Positions 52,630 to 61,441 of a DNA stretch of 64,000 nucleotides are shown one piece after another (within the stretch, counting starts at the first letter, position 1; each line of letters opens with the position of its first letter). Location of the stretch: the NCBI GenBank assembly GCA_001664505.1, contig CP011806.1, positions 5,480,589 to 5,544,588 of the forward strand, in the 5' to 3' direction. The stretch is from Acidobacteria bacterium Mor1. GTDB lineage: Bacteria > Acidobacteriota > Polarisedimenticolia > Polarisedimenticolales > Polarisedimenticolaceae. Both the position numbers and the translations under genes were made by a program. The notes under the pieces are model-generated. The model saw only the letters and a program-made list of their open reading frames with translations. It had not been told where the DNA came from and ran no database searches.

Positions 52630-55600
52630 TCAGCGCGTCCCGGGGTAGACGAATAGCACGAGGTTGTCCGGGTTGGTGATGGCCAACGTGGGGCTGCTGT
52701 CCGCCAGTTTTCGCACCAACTCGGGGTTCGGCCCCATCAAGTAGGCCTCTTGCCCGTCGATAAAGGCGTGCTGCATGCCGAGATTGTGCAGCGCTTCATG
52801 AAAGACGCCCGGAATCACGTCCGGGTGTGCGGTGATGAAGGCAGTGTGATCTTTGTTGATCGTGATCGTCTTTCCGCCGATCGCTCCGGCGCCAAGGTGG
52901 CCCATCTTGTTGTCTGAGTCCGCAGCGAGCCACTGCTCGCCGGTCATCCCGTTGGCCACGTAACCGAGGGTTCCATCGTCCCGCAGGGCCGTGACGGCGT
53001 CTTCCAGCTTCCCGGCAACTTCGCCCATGCGCTCGGCGGTCGCCTCGCCGCCGACGGCGTTCTTGAACCGCTTTATCGTCTTCCTCGCCTTGCGCGACAG
53101 TTTCTCGCCGGAGTTGAGTTCGGCGATCGCGCTGCGGAGCTTCTTGGCTTGCTTCTCGGCCCTCTTGGCCGCGCGCTTCTGCGCCTTGTCGAATTGTCTC
53201 CACTCTCTGTCTTTCCAGCCATCCCCGCGCTTGTAGCACATCGGTCCCATGCCGTCGCACGGGTTCGTGCCCTGGGGGTTGTAGGGGTTCGGGTTGATGC
53301 CGTAGAGGCCGGTCGGGTCTACCAGGTTGAGTGGGTTGTTGCTGACGTAGGCGTAGCCGTTGAACGATTGCGGGTTCTCTACGGACCCGGGGACCGGGTC
53401 GGGCGAGAGGAACCGGGGCAGATCGCGGTCGTAGTAGCGGGCCTTCATGTAGTCCAGGCCGGTCGCGCCATCACGCTCGTGGCCGGTGAACAGATGGTCG
53501 GTGTGGGACAGGATCGGCGTCACTTCGTTGCCATAGGGCATGAAGTCGTGGCGTTCGACGATCGTCCGGTTCTCGTTGGTAACCAGTCGGGTTGAGCCGA
53601 GGTGGTCGACGTGGATTTCGAGTAGCTCCACCGCGGGATCCTGGCCGGTTTGGCCGAGGATCGCCGGGGAACTCATCAAGGGACTGTCGAAGAAGATGGC
53701 GGGTTCGAGGCTCGCCAGCTCGGTGCCGTCCATGGAGTCGTAGAACGGCGGGGTGAAGGGGGCCGGCCAGAACGGGTCGGTCGACATGGCCGAACCACCC
53801 TGGGCATCGACGCACCGGCCGGTGGCGACCGCCGAGCGGGTCGACTCGATCATCGGAGAGGATCCGGACTGCACCGCGGTGATGTAGAAGGCCTCGACGT
53901 TACGATTTCCGCAGTCCGGTTGGCCAAAGCTGCTGTATTCGCAGTCGGTGGTCGGGTCGCTGGTAAACGCCGAGTCTCCGCTCTCTTCGTACCAGCAGCG
54001 GCCGTTGGCACAGCCGCAGGGATCTCCGGGCTGATCGCAGAGGCTCGTCGACACCCGATGGGTCTGATAGAAACGCCAGTGAGTGTAGCCGGGCGTCCAA
54101 CGGTACACGTGGTACTCGATGTCCTGCCCCGGAACTTCGTCCCACTCCACTCGGTAGGTACAATCCCCCTCGCTGATCTCCTGGGGTGTGGTCAGGATGT
54201 TCGTCGGCGCCGCGGGTGCCTGACCCTCGCATCCGAGAATCGGGTAGGAGAAAGGCAGGTCGATAATGTCTCCGTTGGCCAGCGGGAAGGGGCGCCGAAT
54301 CGGATAGCTCGGAGCGGACTCCATGCCCTCGTCGTCGACGGCAACTACCCGGAAGTGCTTGCAGGCGGTCTGATCGTAGTCGCTCCCGGTTTCGAACCCC
54401 TGGGCGCCGTAGGTGGTTTCCCACCAGGTGACCGGGTTGTCGGTAATGCGGTCCCACGGGCCGTCGTAGGCGCCGGCCATCTCGATGTGGTAGCCCCTCA
54501 GGTCCGATTCCTGGTTGGGCTCCCAGATGAGGAAGAAGTACTCGCTGGCCGGCCCTTGTGAGTAGGAGGGTTTGGTGTACTGGAGCACGCCGACGTTGGC
54601 CGGCGGCTGGGGCGCTCCGGTCGGATCGGCGCTGCCCCGGGAAGCGCTGTTGATAAAGGCCACCTCGTCTTCGTGAGAGCGGCCGTTGACCAGGGGGCGG
54701 CCGATGCCGGACTCTTCCTTGCAGTGCTGCGGATTGGACCCGTATCCGGTCTCGACGCTGACGATCTTTCGCACGTCACCCAGCGTGCCGTCCTGCATCA
54801 CCGGTTGCACGGCGTAGTTGTAGCAACCATCCAGTCCGCCGACAGTCTGGTCCGTGAGGAAGTTGGACGTGGTGATCGGTTCTTCCGTGATGCGCTCCCA
54901 GGAGGGTTCACAATTGAAGCTACGCATGCTGTCGCGGAAACCGTCCGAGCAGACATCCCATACGCAGCGACGGTACACGTGGTAGCCCAGGAGCTGCTGT
55001 TCGAGGACGTGGGCCCAGACGACGGCGATCATCTGGCTGCGGGCGTTCGCCATGCTGTCCACATCGAGAAACAGACTGCCGTCGTAGGCGTGGATGTTCC
55101 GCGAGCGGACCGAGGGTTCGTAGGTGTCGAGCACCCGTCCGCCGGCGTCGCAGCCGCCTGAGCAAACCTCCGACTCATCGACGCCGTCGGTGGTGACCAC
55201 GAAGTAGTCGTACTCCCAGTAGCTGGTGTTCTCGTCGATGTACTCCACGGTGCCCGAGGGAAGCTCGACCAGTAGTCGGTAGACGTCGTCATCGGCGCGT
55301 TTGCGATAGATGCGGTAGTCGTAAGATCCTGCATCGTCCCAGGTGAGTTGAGGCCCCCAGGCGCTCACGCGGCTTTCCACCCCGCAATGGCCCAGATAGC
55401 CCTCGCACGGCTCGGGTTCGTTGACCGGGCATTCGTAGACATGAACGAACTCTGCGGCGGTCAGGTTCGGGCTGGGCAGCGTGGCGGTGCGCACGCGAGC
55501 GGTCACCACGGGCGACTCGGCAGAGATGTTCGACGAGGTGTCGTAGGTCCGGACCACGAAATAGTGGTCGACGAACTCGCTGAGGCCGGAGACGATGTAG

Positions 55601-58600
55601 CTCGTGTCCGACGTGCAAACCAGGAGCCCGGTGTTGGCCACGCATAGATCGATCGGTACGCCGTCGGGGGAGTCCATCAGGAATACCCCGTATCCGAGCA
55701 CGTCGTCGTCGGGAGGTTGGTTCCAGCTGAGGACGACCGTCCCGGCTCCGGTGCCCGGTATCGCCTGCACATGGATCGGGGGAGACGGCGGCGTGGTGTC
55801 TTTCGGTCGCACCATCGGGCTCGCCAAGCTTTGAGCGGACTGGTTCCCGGCCGTGTCTACGGAGACGACCCGGTAGCGATGCATGCCGTTGTTGATCGCG
55901 CCGCTGTCGAAGAACTCCGCGGAGTTGACCAGTCCGGAGATCGGCTGCAGCGGACCATGCCCGGTCACCCGGCGGTACACGATATACCCGGCAAGATCGT
56001 CGGCGATCACCGGGTCCCAATGGACCCGAACCCGGCCGTCTCCCGGGTCTGCGATCACGTTGACCGGAACCGGCGGCGCCGTGTTGTCGAACGGCCGGAC
56101 GAGCAGCTCGGCGGAGTCGTCGCTCAGGGCCAGGGCCGTATCACGGGCCTGGACGGTGTAGCGAAGCCGTGCGTTGTTCGGATCGACCCACTGGGAGCTC
56201 GAGTAGGAATCGGTCCACGAGGTCGCCGTCGACGGCAGGGTGGCGATGGGAAGCAGGGAGCCGCCGTCCACGGCACGGTTGACGATGTAGTTGCGGACCC
56301 CGGGCTCTTCCAGGGGTTCCCAGGTAACGGTCAGGCCCGTGGCCGTCACGTTGGATGCTTCGGGTTTCGAAACCACGCCCGGTTGCTTTCGCCGGACCAC
56401 CGAGAGGGTTTGGCCGAATCCGTAGACGTAGTCCAATGCCCAGGCCGGCGGCTCGTCGCTGCCTTCGGGGCGCCGGAACTCACTCAGCACGCTCCCGGCG
56501 GAGTCTCGTACGTAGAAGGTCTCGACCCCACCGGAGACGCTGCGTAGGCGGTGGCCGGCGGCGTTGTAGCTGTGTTCGGTGATTCGTGTGTCGTCCAGGT
56601 CGTGCCAGGCCTCGGCGAGGCGGTTCTCCGGGTCGAAGATGTAGTTCCAGCCGCCCGCCTTGATGGCGTTTCCGTTGGAGTCATAGTCGAAGACCTGGTC
56701 GGTGGTGCCCATGATCTGGGTCTCGAGCATGCGGTTCGTTCGTGGGTCGATGACGAAGGTGACCGCGTCGACGCTGGGCGTCGGGGTGGCGTGCACCCGG
56801 CTGGTCATGTTGCCGAATCCATCGAAACCGTAGGAGAGGGTGTGGGTCCCGTTGGCCGCGGTGGCGGAGACAAGACGGTCCATTTCGTCATAGGCGTAGT
56901 AGTCGGTGCCGATGCGCCGCACGTTGCCGGCCGCGTCGTACTCGTAATCGCCGGATGTCCACATGTCGTGCCAGGGGGTCGGACCGTCGGGGCAGGGCAT
57001 GGGAATCGGCCCCGGGTTGCAGGGCAAGGGCTCCGGTTCCCCCGGGTACTGCACCCGGAACTCGGTGGGTCGAGAGAGCTCGTCGCGGCTGATGCTGTTG
57101 CGGATCCCGCTGTCGCGAGTGAGCTGCACCAGCGCGCCCGTCGGGTCGTAGACCGCGTCGGATCCATAGGTGAATCCCCGGTTCAGATCCTCGATCTCGT
57201 AGGTTTGCCCGTTGAGCGTCTTGAAACCGAGAGCGGTCGCAGTTCGCGGACTTCCGGCTTCCTGGGGATAGCGCAGGACGTTTTGCTTGCCCAGCTTCGA
57301 GTAGCAGAACTCGGTCTTCAACTCGGTTGCCCAGGGCTCGATCGATAGAGATGTCCAGGCGAGGCGCCCATTGAGTCCGGAGTAGGAGGCGGCACCCCCC
57401 GGGCCGGGTTCGGAGCAGGTGGTGTTGGTGTCGGAGCCGTAGCCGAAGCGGCTGGTCGAGACGAGCTCGGTGCCGTTCGTGGTGACCCGGAAGGTGTCGG
57501 TCGAGGTGCGCAGTCCGGGGAAGCTGCCGTGCACTGCTTGGTCATCGTAGTAGTGGTCCACGAGCGGATGGCTGGTCCCGTCGATGTCGATGGACTTCTG
57601 CAGCAACCGTCCCGCATCGTCGTAGGACTGGGCAAACAGTTGATGGTTGCCGTCCCGGTACTCCATTAGTTCGCCGGCGGCGTCATAGCTCAGGTAGAGG
57701 GTGGTGCCGCTCTCCGGATGAGTTTCCGCCCGCAGCCGGCCTACTGCGTCATGTTGGTAGTAGCGGTGCTGCCAGGCCGCCCCGGGCGCCGCCGTCGGAT
57801 CGAACAACGCGATCTCGACCAAATCGTCAACCAGGTCGTAGGTGTAAAAGGCGTCGGCGCCGTCGCCGGGCGTGTCGACCATCACCAGGCGGCCGGCCTC
57901 GTCATAGACATAGCGGGTGACCGCGTTGATCGGTCCGGACTCGCCTTCGATTCCCGTCCGCTCGATATCGGTGATCAGGCCGTCGTAGCGCTGCAAGATC
58001 TCGGATCCATCGGGCGCTACGGTGCGGCTGATGCGTCCGAAGGGGTCGACGAAGAAGTCGGGTTCGCCGGGGTCTCCGGCCCGGGGATTGGGGAATGAAT
58101 CGTACTCGTAGGTATGCCATCGAAGGGTGGACTCCGGCGTCCCCAGGTTGGCCCAGCGGGACCGGGCCAGCAGATCGCCCCGGTAGTTGCGGTCAGTCAG
58201 GCGGGTGACGTAGTCGCCGTCGCCGTCACGCCGCTGTTCCTCGACCAGTTGCCCGAGCTGGTTGTAGTAGTAGACCGATTCGAGGAAGTCCGACGAGGAG
58301 GTCTCTTGCCGGATACTTCGCTCGAGGATATTCGGGTAGCTGGCGACCGAGCTCGCCTCGACGCCGGGCGGGCTGATGGACTTCAGTCGGCCCAGGTCGT
58401 CCCAGTCGTAGGTTACCTCGATGCCTCGAGCGCTCCGGCTCGAGAGGGACAAGCCGGTGTTTCCGTCGACGGTCGCGTCGTAGTCCAACCAGGACAGGTC
58501 CGACGAGGCGCCGAAGCCGCGGGTCTCGACTACGCCGTTGTTGTAGGTGAAGCTGCGGATCCGCTCGTTGCCTCCGTCTCCGCCGGTAGCCCGCAGAGTG

Positions 58601-60486
58601 ACGAGGTTGCCGGTGGTGTCGTCGTAGGTATTGAACAGCGCGGCGTCTCCCGGGTGTACCGTGGCGGTGTTGCAGTCGCTGATCGGCTCGTTGAATACCG
58701 TGGCACGGCGAATGCTGCAGCTGAGGCGGTTCCCGTCGAAGAGCGCATCAGTGCGGGAGACCGGGTGTCCCGAGGTGTCTCGAACTTCGACCCATTGATG
58801 CGAATCGTGATTCGAGACGGTGGGCCACCTCTGAGTGTAGGTCGACCGAATCAGTTGGCCCTTGTGGTATTCGCGCTCCTCCTGCGCGAACTTGATCGGT
58901 CCGGAGGTCCAGGCGTCAAGCTCGGTTCGCAGCTCGCCGGCACCGACGCCGCCGGGCCGGATTACCTCGAGAGCCGATTGGCGTACGTTGACCGGAACTG
59001 AATGAGCGTTCTGCTTGGCCGAGTAGATATCCTTGGTCTTGACCCACTGCTCGTCCCACGTGTACTCGTAGTTCACCCGCTCGACGAGCTTGGCGCCATC
59101 CTCGAAGGGGCCGACGTAGGTCTCCGTTCGGTAGAGCAGGCCATCGTCCCAGTTGGTGTTGCACCCGCCGGAACCGTCGCAGCCGCTGCTTCCGTACCCG
59201 GTGTTGTGGTAGCGGTATACCTTGAGGTTGTCGTCGGGATCCCACACCCGCACGCGGGAAGGGTTGGAGCCCGAGAAGTTCAGGCCGGACTGTTGTTCGA
59301 GCAGTTCATTGACGGTCGGGGTGGCGTCTCCGTTGAAACGCCCGTACGTCCAGCTGTGTTCGAAGCCATCAGCGACCAGCGTCTTGCGGTACATGCTCAT
59401 GTTGTAGGGTCGGCCCTGGTTGGTCGAATGCCAGAAGTAGCGATACTTCATCTTGGCGCCTAGAGGCGTGGTCCAGGCTACGAGCCGGCCGAAGCTGTTG
59501 GCGGCGACCTGGGAATCCGCGTCGTACTCGAAGCGGTAGGACTCGCTCGGAGCGAGTTCGGGTAAGCGGATTTCCTCCAGGACGACCCGGTTGAAGGAGC
59601 CCGGGTTGGCGACGTAGATCGGGTCGTAGAAGGTGCGCACCCCGGTGATGAACTCGTAGGTGGCGGTCTTGCTCGAGTCGACCTGCTGGGTGCCCCCGTA
59701 GGTCGGGAGGGTGACCCCGCTCGACGTAACCGTAATCGAGCGGCCGGCGCTGTCGGTAATGGCACTCAGTCGCGAGCCCACATAGGTGATATCGACGTGA
59801 TGCTGCGGGTCTCCGGCCGGATCTACCTCGAGGGTTTCGATCCGGCTGGCATACCAGCCGGCTCCGTCCTCCTGGTAGTGACCGTCGGTTTCATGCTCGA
59901 AGAGAATCCGGGTGCCGTCGCCGGGTAGGGCCTCCCAACCCTGAGCGGTCTTGTAGAAGCGGATCGATGAGCTGTCCAGGGAGTAGCCGCGATCGACGCC
60001 CGTGCCGCAGGTTCCGACGAAGGGGTCACAGAAGTAGTGCTCCGCTCCGTTGGGTTCCTGGTAACGGTAGACATAGGGGTCGTCGAACTCTCCCTGGTAG
60101 ATTCTACCGAAATGCAGCAGGAATCCTTGTCCGTAGTCGTCGGTGTTGAGGAGCCTGCCGGGGCAGTCATTGGGTGACGTCGGGCAGTAGTGCTCCCATA
60201 TCTTCGAGTTGTAGTGCAGCACGAGCTGGTAGCTGAACCAGTCGTTGAGGGCGTAGGCCGGGCCGATGGGAATGCTAAGGGTGACGTTTCCGGTGAGAAC
60301 GTCGACTTGCTCCCCCTGAATGGCCCCTTCGAAGGTATGGTTGGGGGAGAAACCGATGGCCGACATCGTCTCATCGCTAGCTTGAGGAGACACGATGGCG
60401 AACAGCATGAACAGCCCGATCAACCCTGGGCGATACCGCTTCAGCGGGGCGGGAGTGTGGTGCTGGATGATCTGCTCAGTTCTCAT
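52630..60486 (-). CDS. RHS-repeat protein split by FN3-like domains, metzincin-like tip
   Basis: 2618 aa. ATG 60486 with GGAGGA upstream. Signal peptide or anchor about 15-36. The N-terminal ~1360 residues contain RHS/YD repeats (Y-D-A-A-G-x, Y-D-x-x-G). About residues 1365-2280 are FN3-like domains (T-V-T-W-E-P-L, V-H-W-D-P-V, V-L-S-W-N-Q-P, others). The core then resumes: D-H-L-G-S-T-R-L-V-T, then G-L-D-Y-M-K-A-R-Y-Y-D, F-L-S-P-D-P, N-P-L-N-L-V-D-P-T-G. The tip (about 2393-2618) has a charged helical region and H2563-E-A-L-H2567-N-L-G2570-M-Q-H2573, an HExxHxxGxxH metzincin site. Polymorphic-toxin-like. No immunity gene follows on the same strand; the next gene is convergent. Confidence 0.85.
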   Translation of the reverse strand: MRTEQIIQHHTPAPLKRYRPGLIGLFMLFAIVSPQASDETMSAIGFSPNHTFEGAIQGEQVDVLTGNVTLSIPIGPAYALNDWFSYQLVLHYNSKIWEHYCPTSPNDCPGRLLNTDDYGQGFLLHFGRIYQGEFDDPYVYRYQEPNGAEHYFCDPFVGTCGTGVDRGYSLDSSSIRFYKTAQGWEALPGDGTRILFEHETDGHYQEDGAGWYASRIETLEVDPAGDPQHHVDITYVGSRLSAITDSAGRSITVTSSGVTLPTYGGTQQVDSSKTATYEFITGVRTFYDPIYVANPGSFNRVVLEEIRLPELAPSESYRFEYDADSQVAANSFGRLVAWTTPLGAKMKYRYFWHSTNQGRPYNMSMYRKTLVADGFEHSWTYGRFNGDATPTVNELLEQQSGLNFSGSNPSRVRVWDPDDNLKVYRYHNTGYGSSGCDGSGGCNTNWDDGLLYRTETYVGPFEDGAKLVERVNYEYTWDEQWVKTKDIYSAKQNAHSVPVNVRQSALEVIRPGGVGAGELRTELDAWTSGPIKFAQEEREYHKGQLIRSTYTQRWPTVSNHDSHQWVEVRDTSGHPVSRTDALFDGNRLSCSIRRATVFNEPISDCNTATVHPGDAALFNTYDDTTGNLVTLRATGGDGGNERIRSFTYNNGVVETRGFGASSDLSWLDYDATVDGNTGLSLSSRSARGIEVTYDWDDLGRLKSISPPGVEASSVASYPNILERSIRQETSSSDFLESVYYYNQLGQLVEEQRRDGDGDYVTRLTDRNYRGDLLARSRWANLGTPESTLRWHTYEYDSFPNPRAGDPGEPDFFVDPFGRISRTVAPDGSEILQRYDGLITDIERTGIEGESGPINAVTRYVYDEAGRLVMVDTPGDGADAFYTYDLVDDLVEIALFDPTAAPGAAWQHRYYQHDAVGRLRAETHPESGTTLYLSYDAAGELMEYRDGNHQLFAQSYDDAGRLLQKSIDIDGTSHPLVDHYYDDQAVHGSFPGLRTSTDTFRVTTNGTELVSTSRFGYGSDTNTTCSEPGPGGAASYSGLNGRLAWTSLSIEPWATELKTEFCYSKLGKQNVLRYPQEAGSPRTATALGFKTLNGQTYEIEDLNRGFTYGSDAVYDPTGALVQLTRDSGIRNSISRDELSRPTEFRVQYPGEPEPLPCNPGPIPMPCPDGPTPWHDMWTSGDYEYDAAGNVRRIGTDYYAYDEMDRLVSATAANGTHTLSYGFDGFGNMTSRVHATPTPSVDAVTFVIDPRTNRMLETQIMGTTDQVFDYDSNGNAIKAGGWNYIFDPENRLAEAWHDLDDTRITEHSYNAAGHRLRSVSGGVETFYVRDSAGSVLSEFRRPEGSDEPPAWALDYVYGFGQTLSVVRRKQPGVVSKPEASNVTATGLTVTWEPLEEPGVRNYIVNRAVDGGSLLPIATLPSTATSWTDSYSSSQWVDPNNARLRYTVQARDTALALSDDSAELLVRPFDNTAPPVPVNVIADPGDGRVRVHWDPVIADDLAGYIVYRRVTGHGPLQPISGLVNSAEFFDSGAINNGMHRYRVVSVDTAGNQSAQSLASPMVRPKDTTPPSPPIHVQAIPGTGAGTVVLSWNQPPDDDVLGYGVFLMDSPDGVPIDLCVANTGLLVCTSDTSYIVSGLSEFVDHYFVVRTYDTSSNISAESPVVTARVRTATLPSPNLTAAEFVHVYECPVNEPEPCEGYLGHCGVESRVSAWGPQLTWDDAGSYDYRIYRKRADDDVYRLLVELPSGTVEYIDENTSYWEYDYFVVTTDGVDESEVCSGGCDAGGRVLDTYEPSVRSRNIHAYDGSLFLDVDSMANARSQMIAVVWAHVLEQQLLGYHVYRRCVWDVCSDGFRDSMRSFNCEPSWERITEEPITTSNFLTDQTVGGLDGCYNYAVQPVMQDGTLGDVRKIVSVETGYGSNPQHCKEESGIGRPLVNGRSHEDEVAFINSASRGSADPTGAPQPPANVGVLQYTKPSYSQGPASEYFFLIWEPNQESDLRGYHIEMAGAYDGPWDRITDNPVTWWETTYGAQGFETGSDYDQTACKHFRVVAVDDEGMESAPSYPIRRPFPLANGDIIDLPFSYPILGCEGQAPAAPTNILTTPQEISEGDCTYRVEWDEVPGQDIEYHVYRWTPGYTHWRFYQTHRVSTSLCDQPGDPCGCANGRCWYEESGDSAFTSDPTTDCEYSSFGQPDCGNRNVEAFYITAVQSGSSPMIESTRSAVATGRCVDAQGGSAMSTDPFWPAPFTPPFYDSMDGTELASLEPAIFFDSPLMSSPAILGQTGQDPAVELLEIHVDHLGSTRLVTNENRTIVERHDFMPYGNEVTPILSHTDHLFTGHERDGATGLDYMKARYYDRDLPRFLSPDPVPGSVENPQSFNGYAYVSNNPLNLVDPTGLYGINPNPYNPQGTNPCDGMGPMCYKRGDGWKDREWRQFDKAQKRAAKRAEKQAKKLRSAIAELNSGEKLSRKARKTIKRFKNAVGGEATAERMGEVAGKLEDAVTALRDDGTLGYVANGMTGEQWLAADSDNKMGHLGAGAIGGKTITINKDHTAFITAHPDVIPGVFHEALHNLGMQHAFIDGQEAYLMGPNPELVRKLADSSPTLAITNPDNLVLFVYPGTR

Positions 60487-61348
60487 GGTTCCTCCGGCAA
60501 TCGGTTGGGTGGCCGCGTCTGACGCGGCGATCGATCACTTTGTCGCCATCGATCGCGCTCTGGGGTTGGCCGAAGCTGTCCCCGAAGAGCCCTGGTTGGA
60601 AGTGACTGGTTGTCCCGCCGGCGATGCCGGCGTCCCTTGTGTCCTGGAACGTTTCTTCGAGGCCGGCGTTCGCGCCGTCGAGGCGCCGGCGGCCGTTGAA
60701 CAAAACACGGTGTCTCATCTCTTGGCGCATCGAGAGGGGACGTGTGCGTCGCTGGCGGCCGGACTGCTGGCTCTTTTTCCGGAGCGGCCGGAGTTGAGGG
60801 CGCTGGTGCTGCGCGATCACGTGATGATCGGATCGAGCGACGGGGGGCAGGAGGTCTACGAACTCCTCGAGCAGGGGCGTCCGTACCCCGCAAGCGACGC
60901 GTTGCGCCGGAACCCGCCCGGTCCTTCGGGGCAATTGCGGCTCCGCCACGAGGATTTTGTCGCCTACTACGCCGACAACCTCGGCTCTCGCCTGATGTTG
61001 GCCGGGGATGCTGCCCGAGCAGAGAAGGCCTTTCGCATCGCCCTGGAGCGATCGCCGGGGGAGCCACGGACGCTCTACAACTTCGGGACGTTGCTGGCGT
61101 CCATGGAGCGCACCGAGGAGGCTATCGCGATGCTGAAGGGGGCCATCCGGGGCGGTTGGGACGATGCGAACTCCCGGGTCAACCTGGGTGCCTGCTTGCT
61201 CAAGCAGGGGGATGTGGCTGGGGCGAGGGAGCAGTTCGAGCTGGCGCTCGCAGCCGATCCTCGCAACCCGGAAGCACGGGCGAACCTCTCGCGACTCGAA
61301 CGAGTTCAGATTTCGGGCCAAGACACGCCCTCCCCGCAAAGCCCTTGA
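60485..61348 (+). CDS. TPR-containing protein, probably exported
   Basis: About 287 aa if ATG 60485 is used; ATGs or GTGs at 60395-60467 are in frame and would give a better signal sequence (V-W-C-W-M-I-C-S-V-L-M-V-P-P-A-I-G-W), but would overlap the divergent RHS gene further. Start is therefore uncertain. Residues 15-100 resemble a helical domain with two Cys (C-P-A-G, V-P-C-V-L). From about residue 155 TPR pairs follow (A-E-K-A-F-R-I-A-L-E-R-S-P-G-E; A-R-E-Q-F-E-L-A-L-A-A-D-P-R-N-P-E). Convergent with the kinase gene; function unknown. Confidence 0.6.
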   Translation: MVPPAIGWVAASDAAIDHFVAIDRALGLAEAVPEEPWLEVTGCPAGDAGVPCVLERFFEAGVRAVEAPAAVEQNTVSHLLAHREGTCASLAAGLLALFPERPELRALVLRDHVMIGSSDGGQEVYELLEQGRPYPASDALRRNPPGPSGQLRLRHEDFVAYYADNLGSRLMLAGDAARAEKAFRIALERSPGEPRTLYNFGTLLASMERTEEAIAMLKGAIRGGWDDANSRVNLGACLLKQGDVAGAREQFELALAADPRNPEARANLSRLERVQISGQDTPSPQSP

Positions 61349-61441
61349 TGCCGTTAGCTTTCGGAGAGTGTGTCGGTGGGGCGGGGAGAGGGTTCAATCC
61401 ATGTCGTGTGAGGTTCGCCAGAGCCGTTGCGGCGAGGTCCG

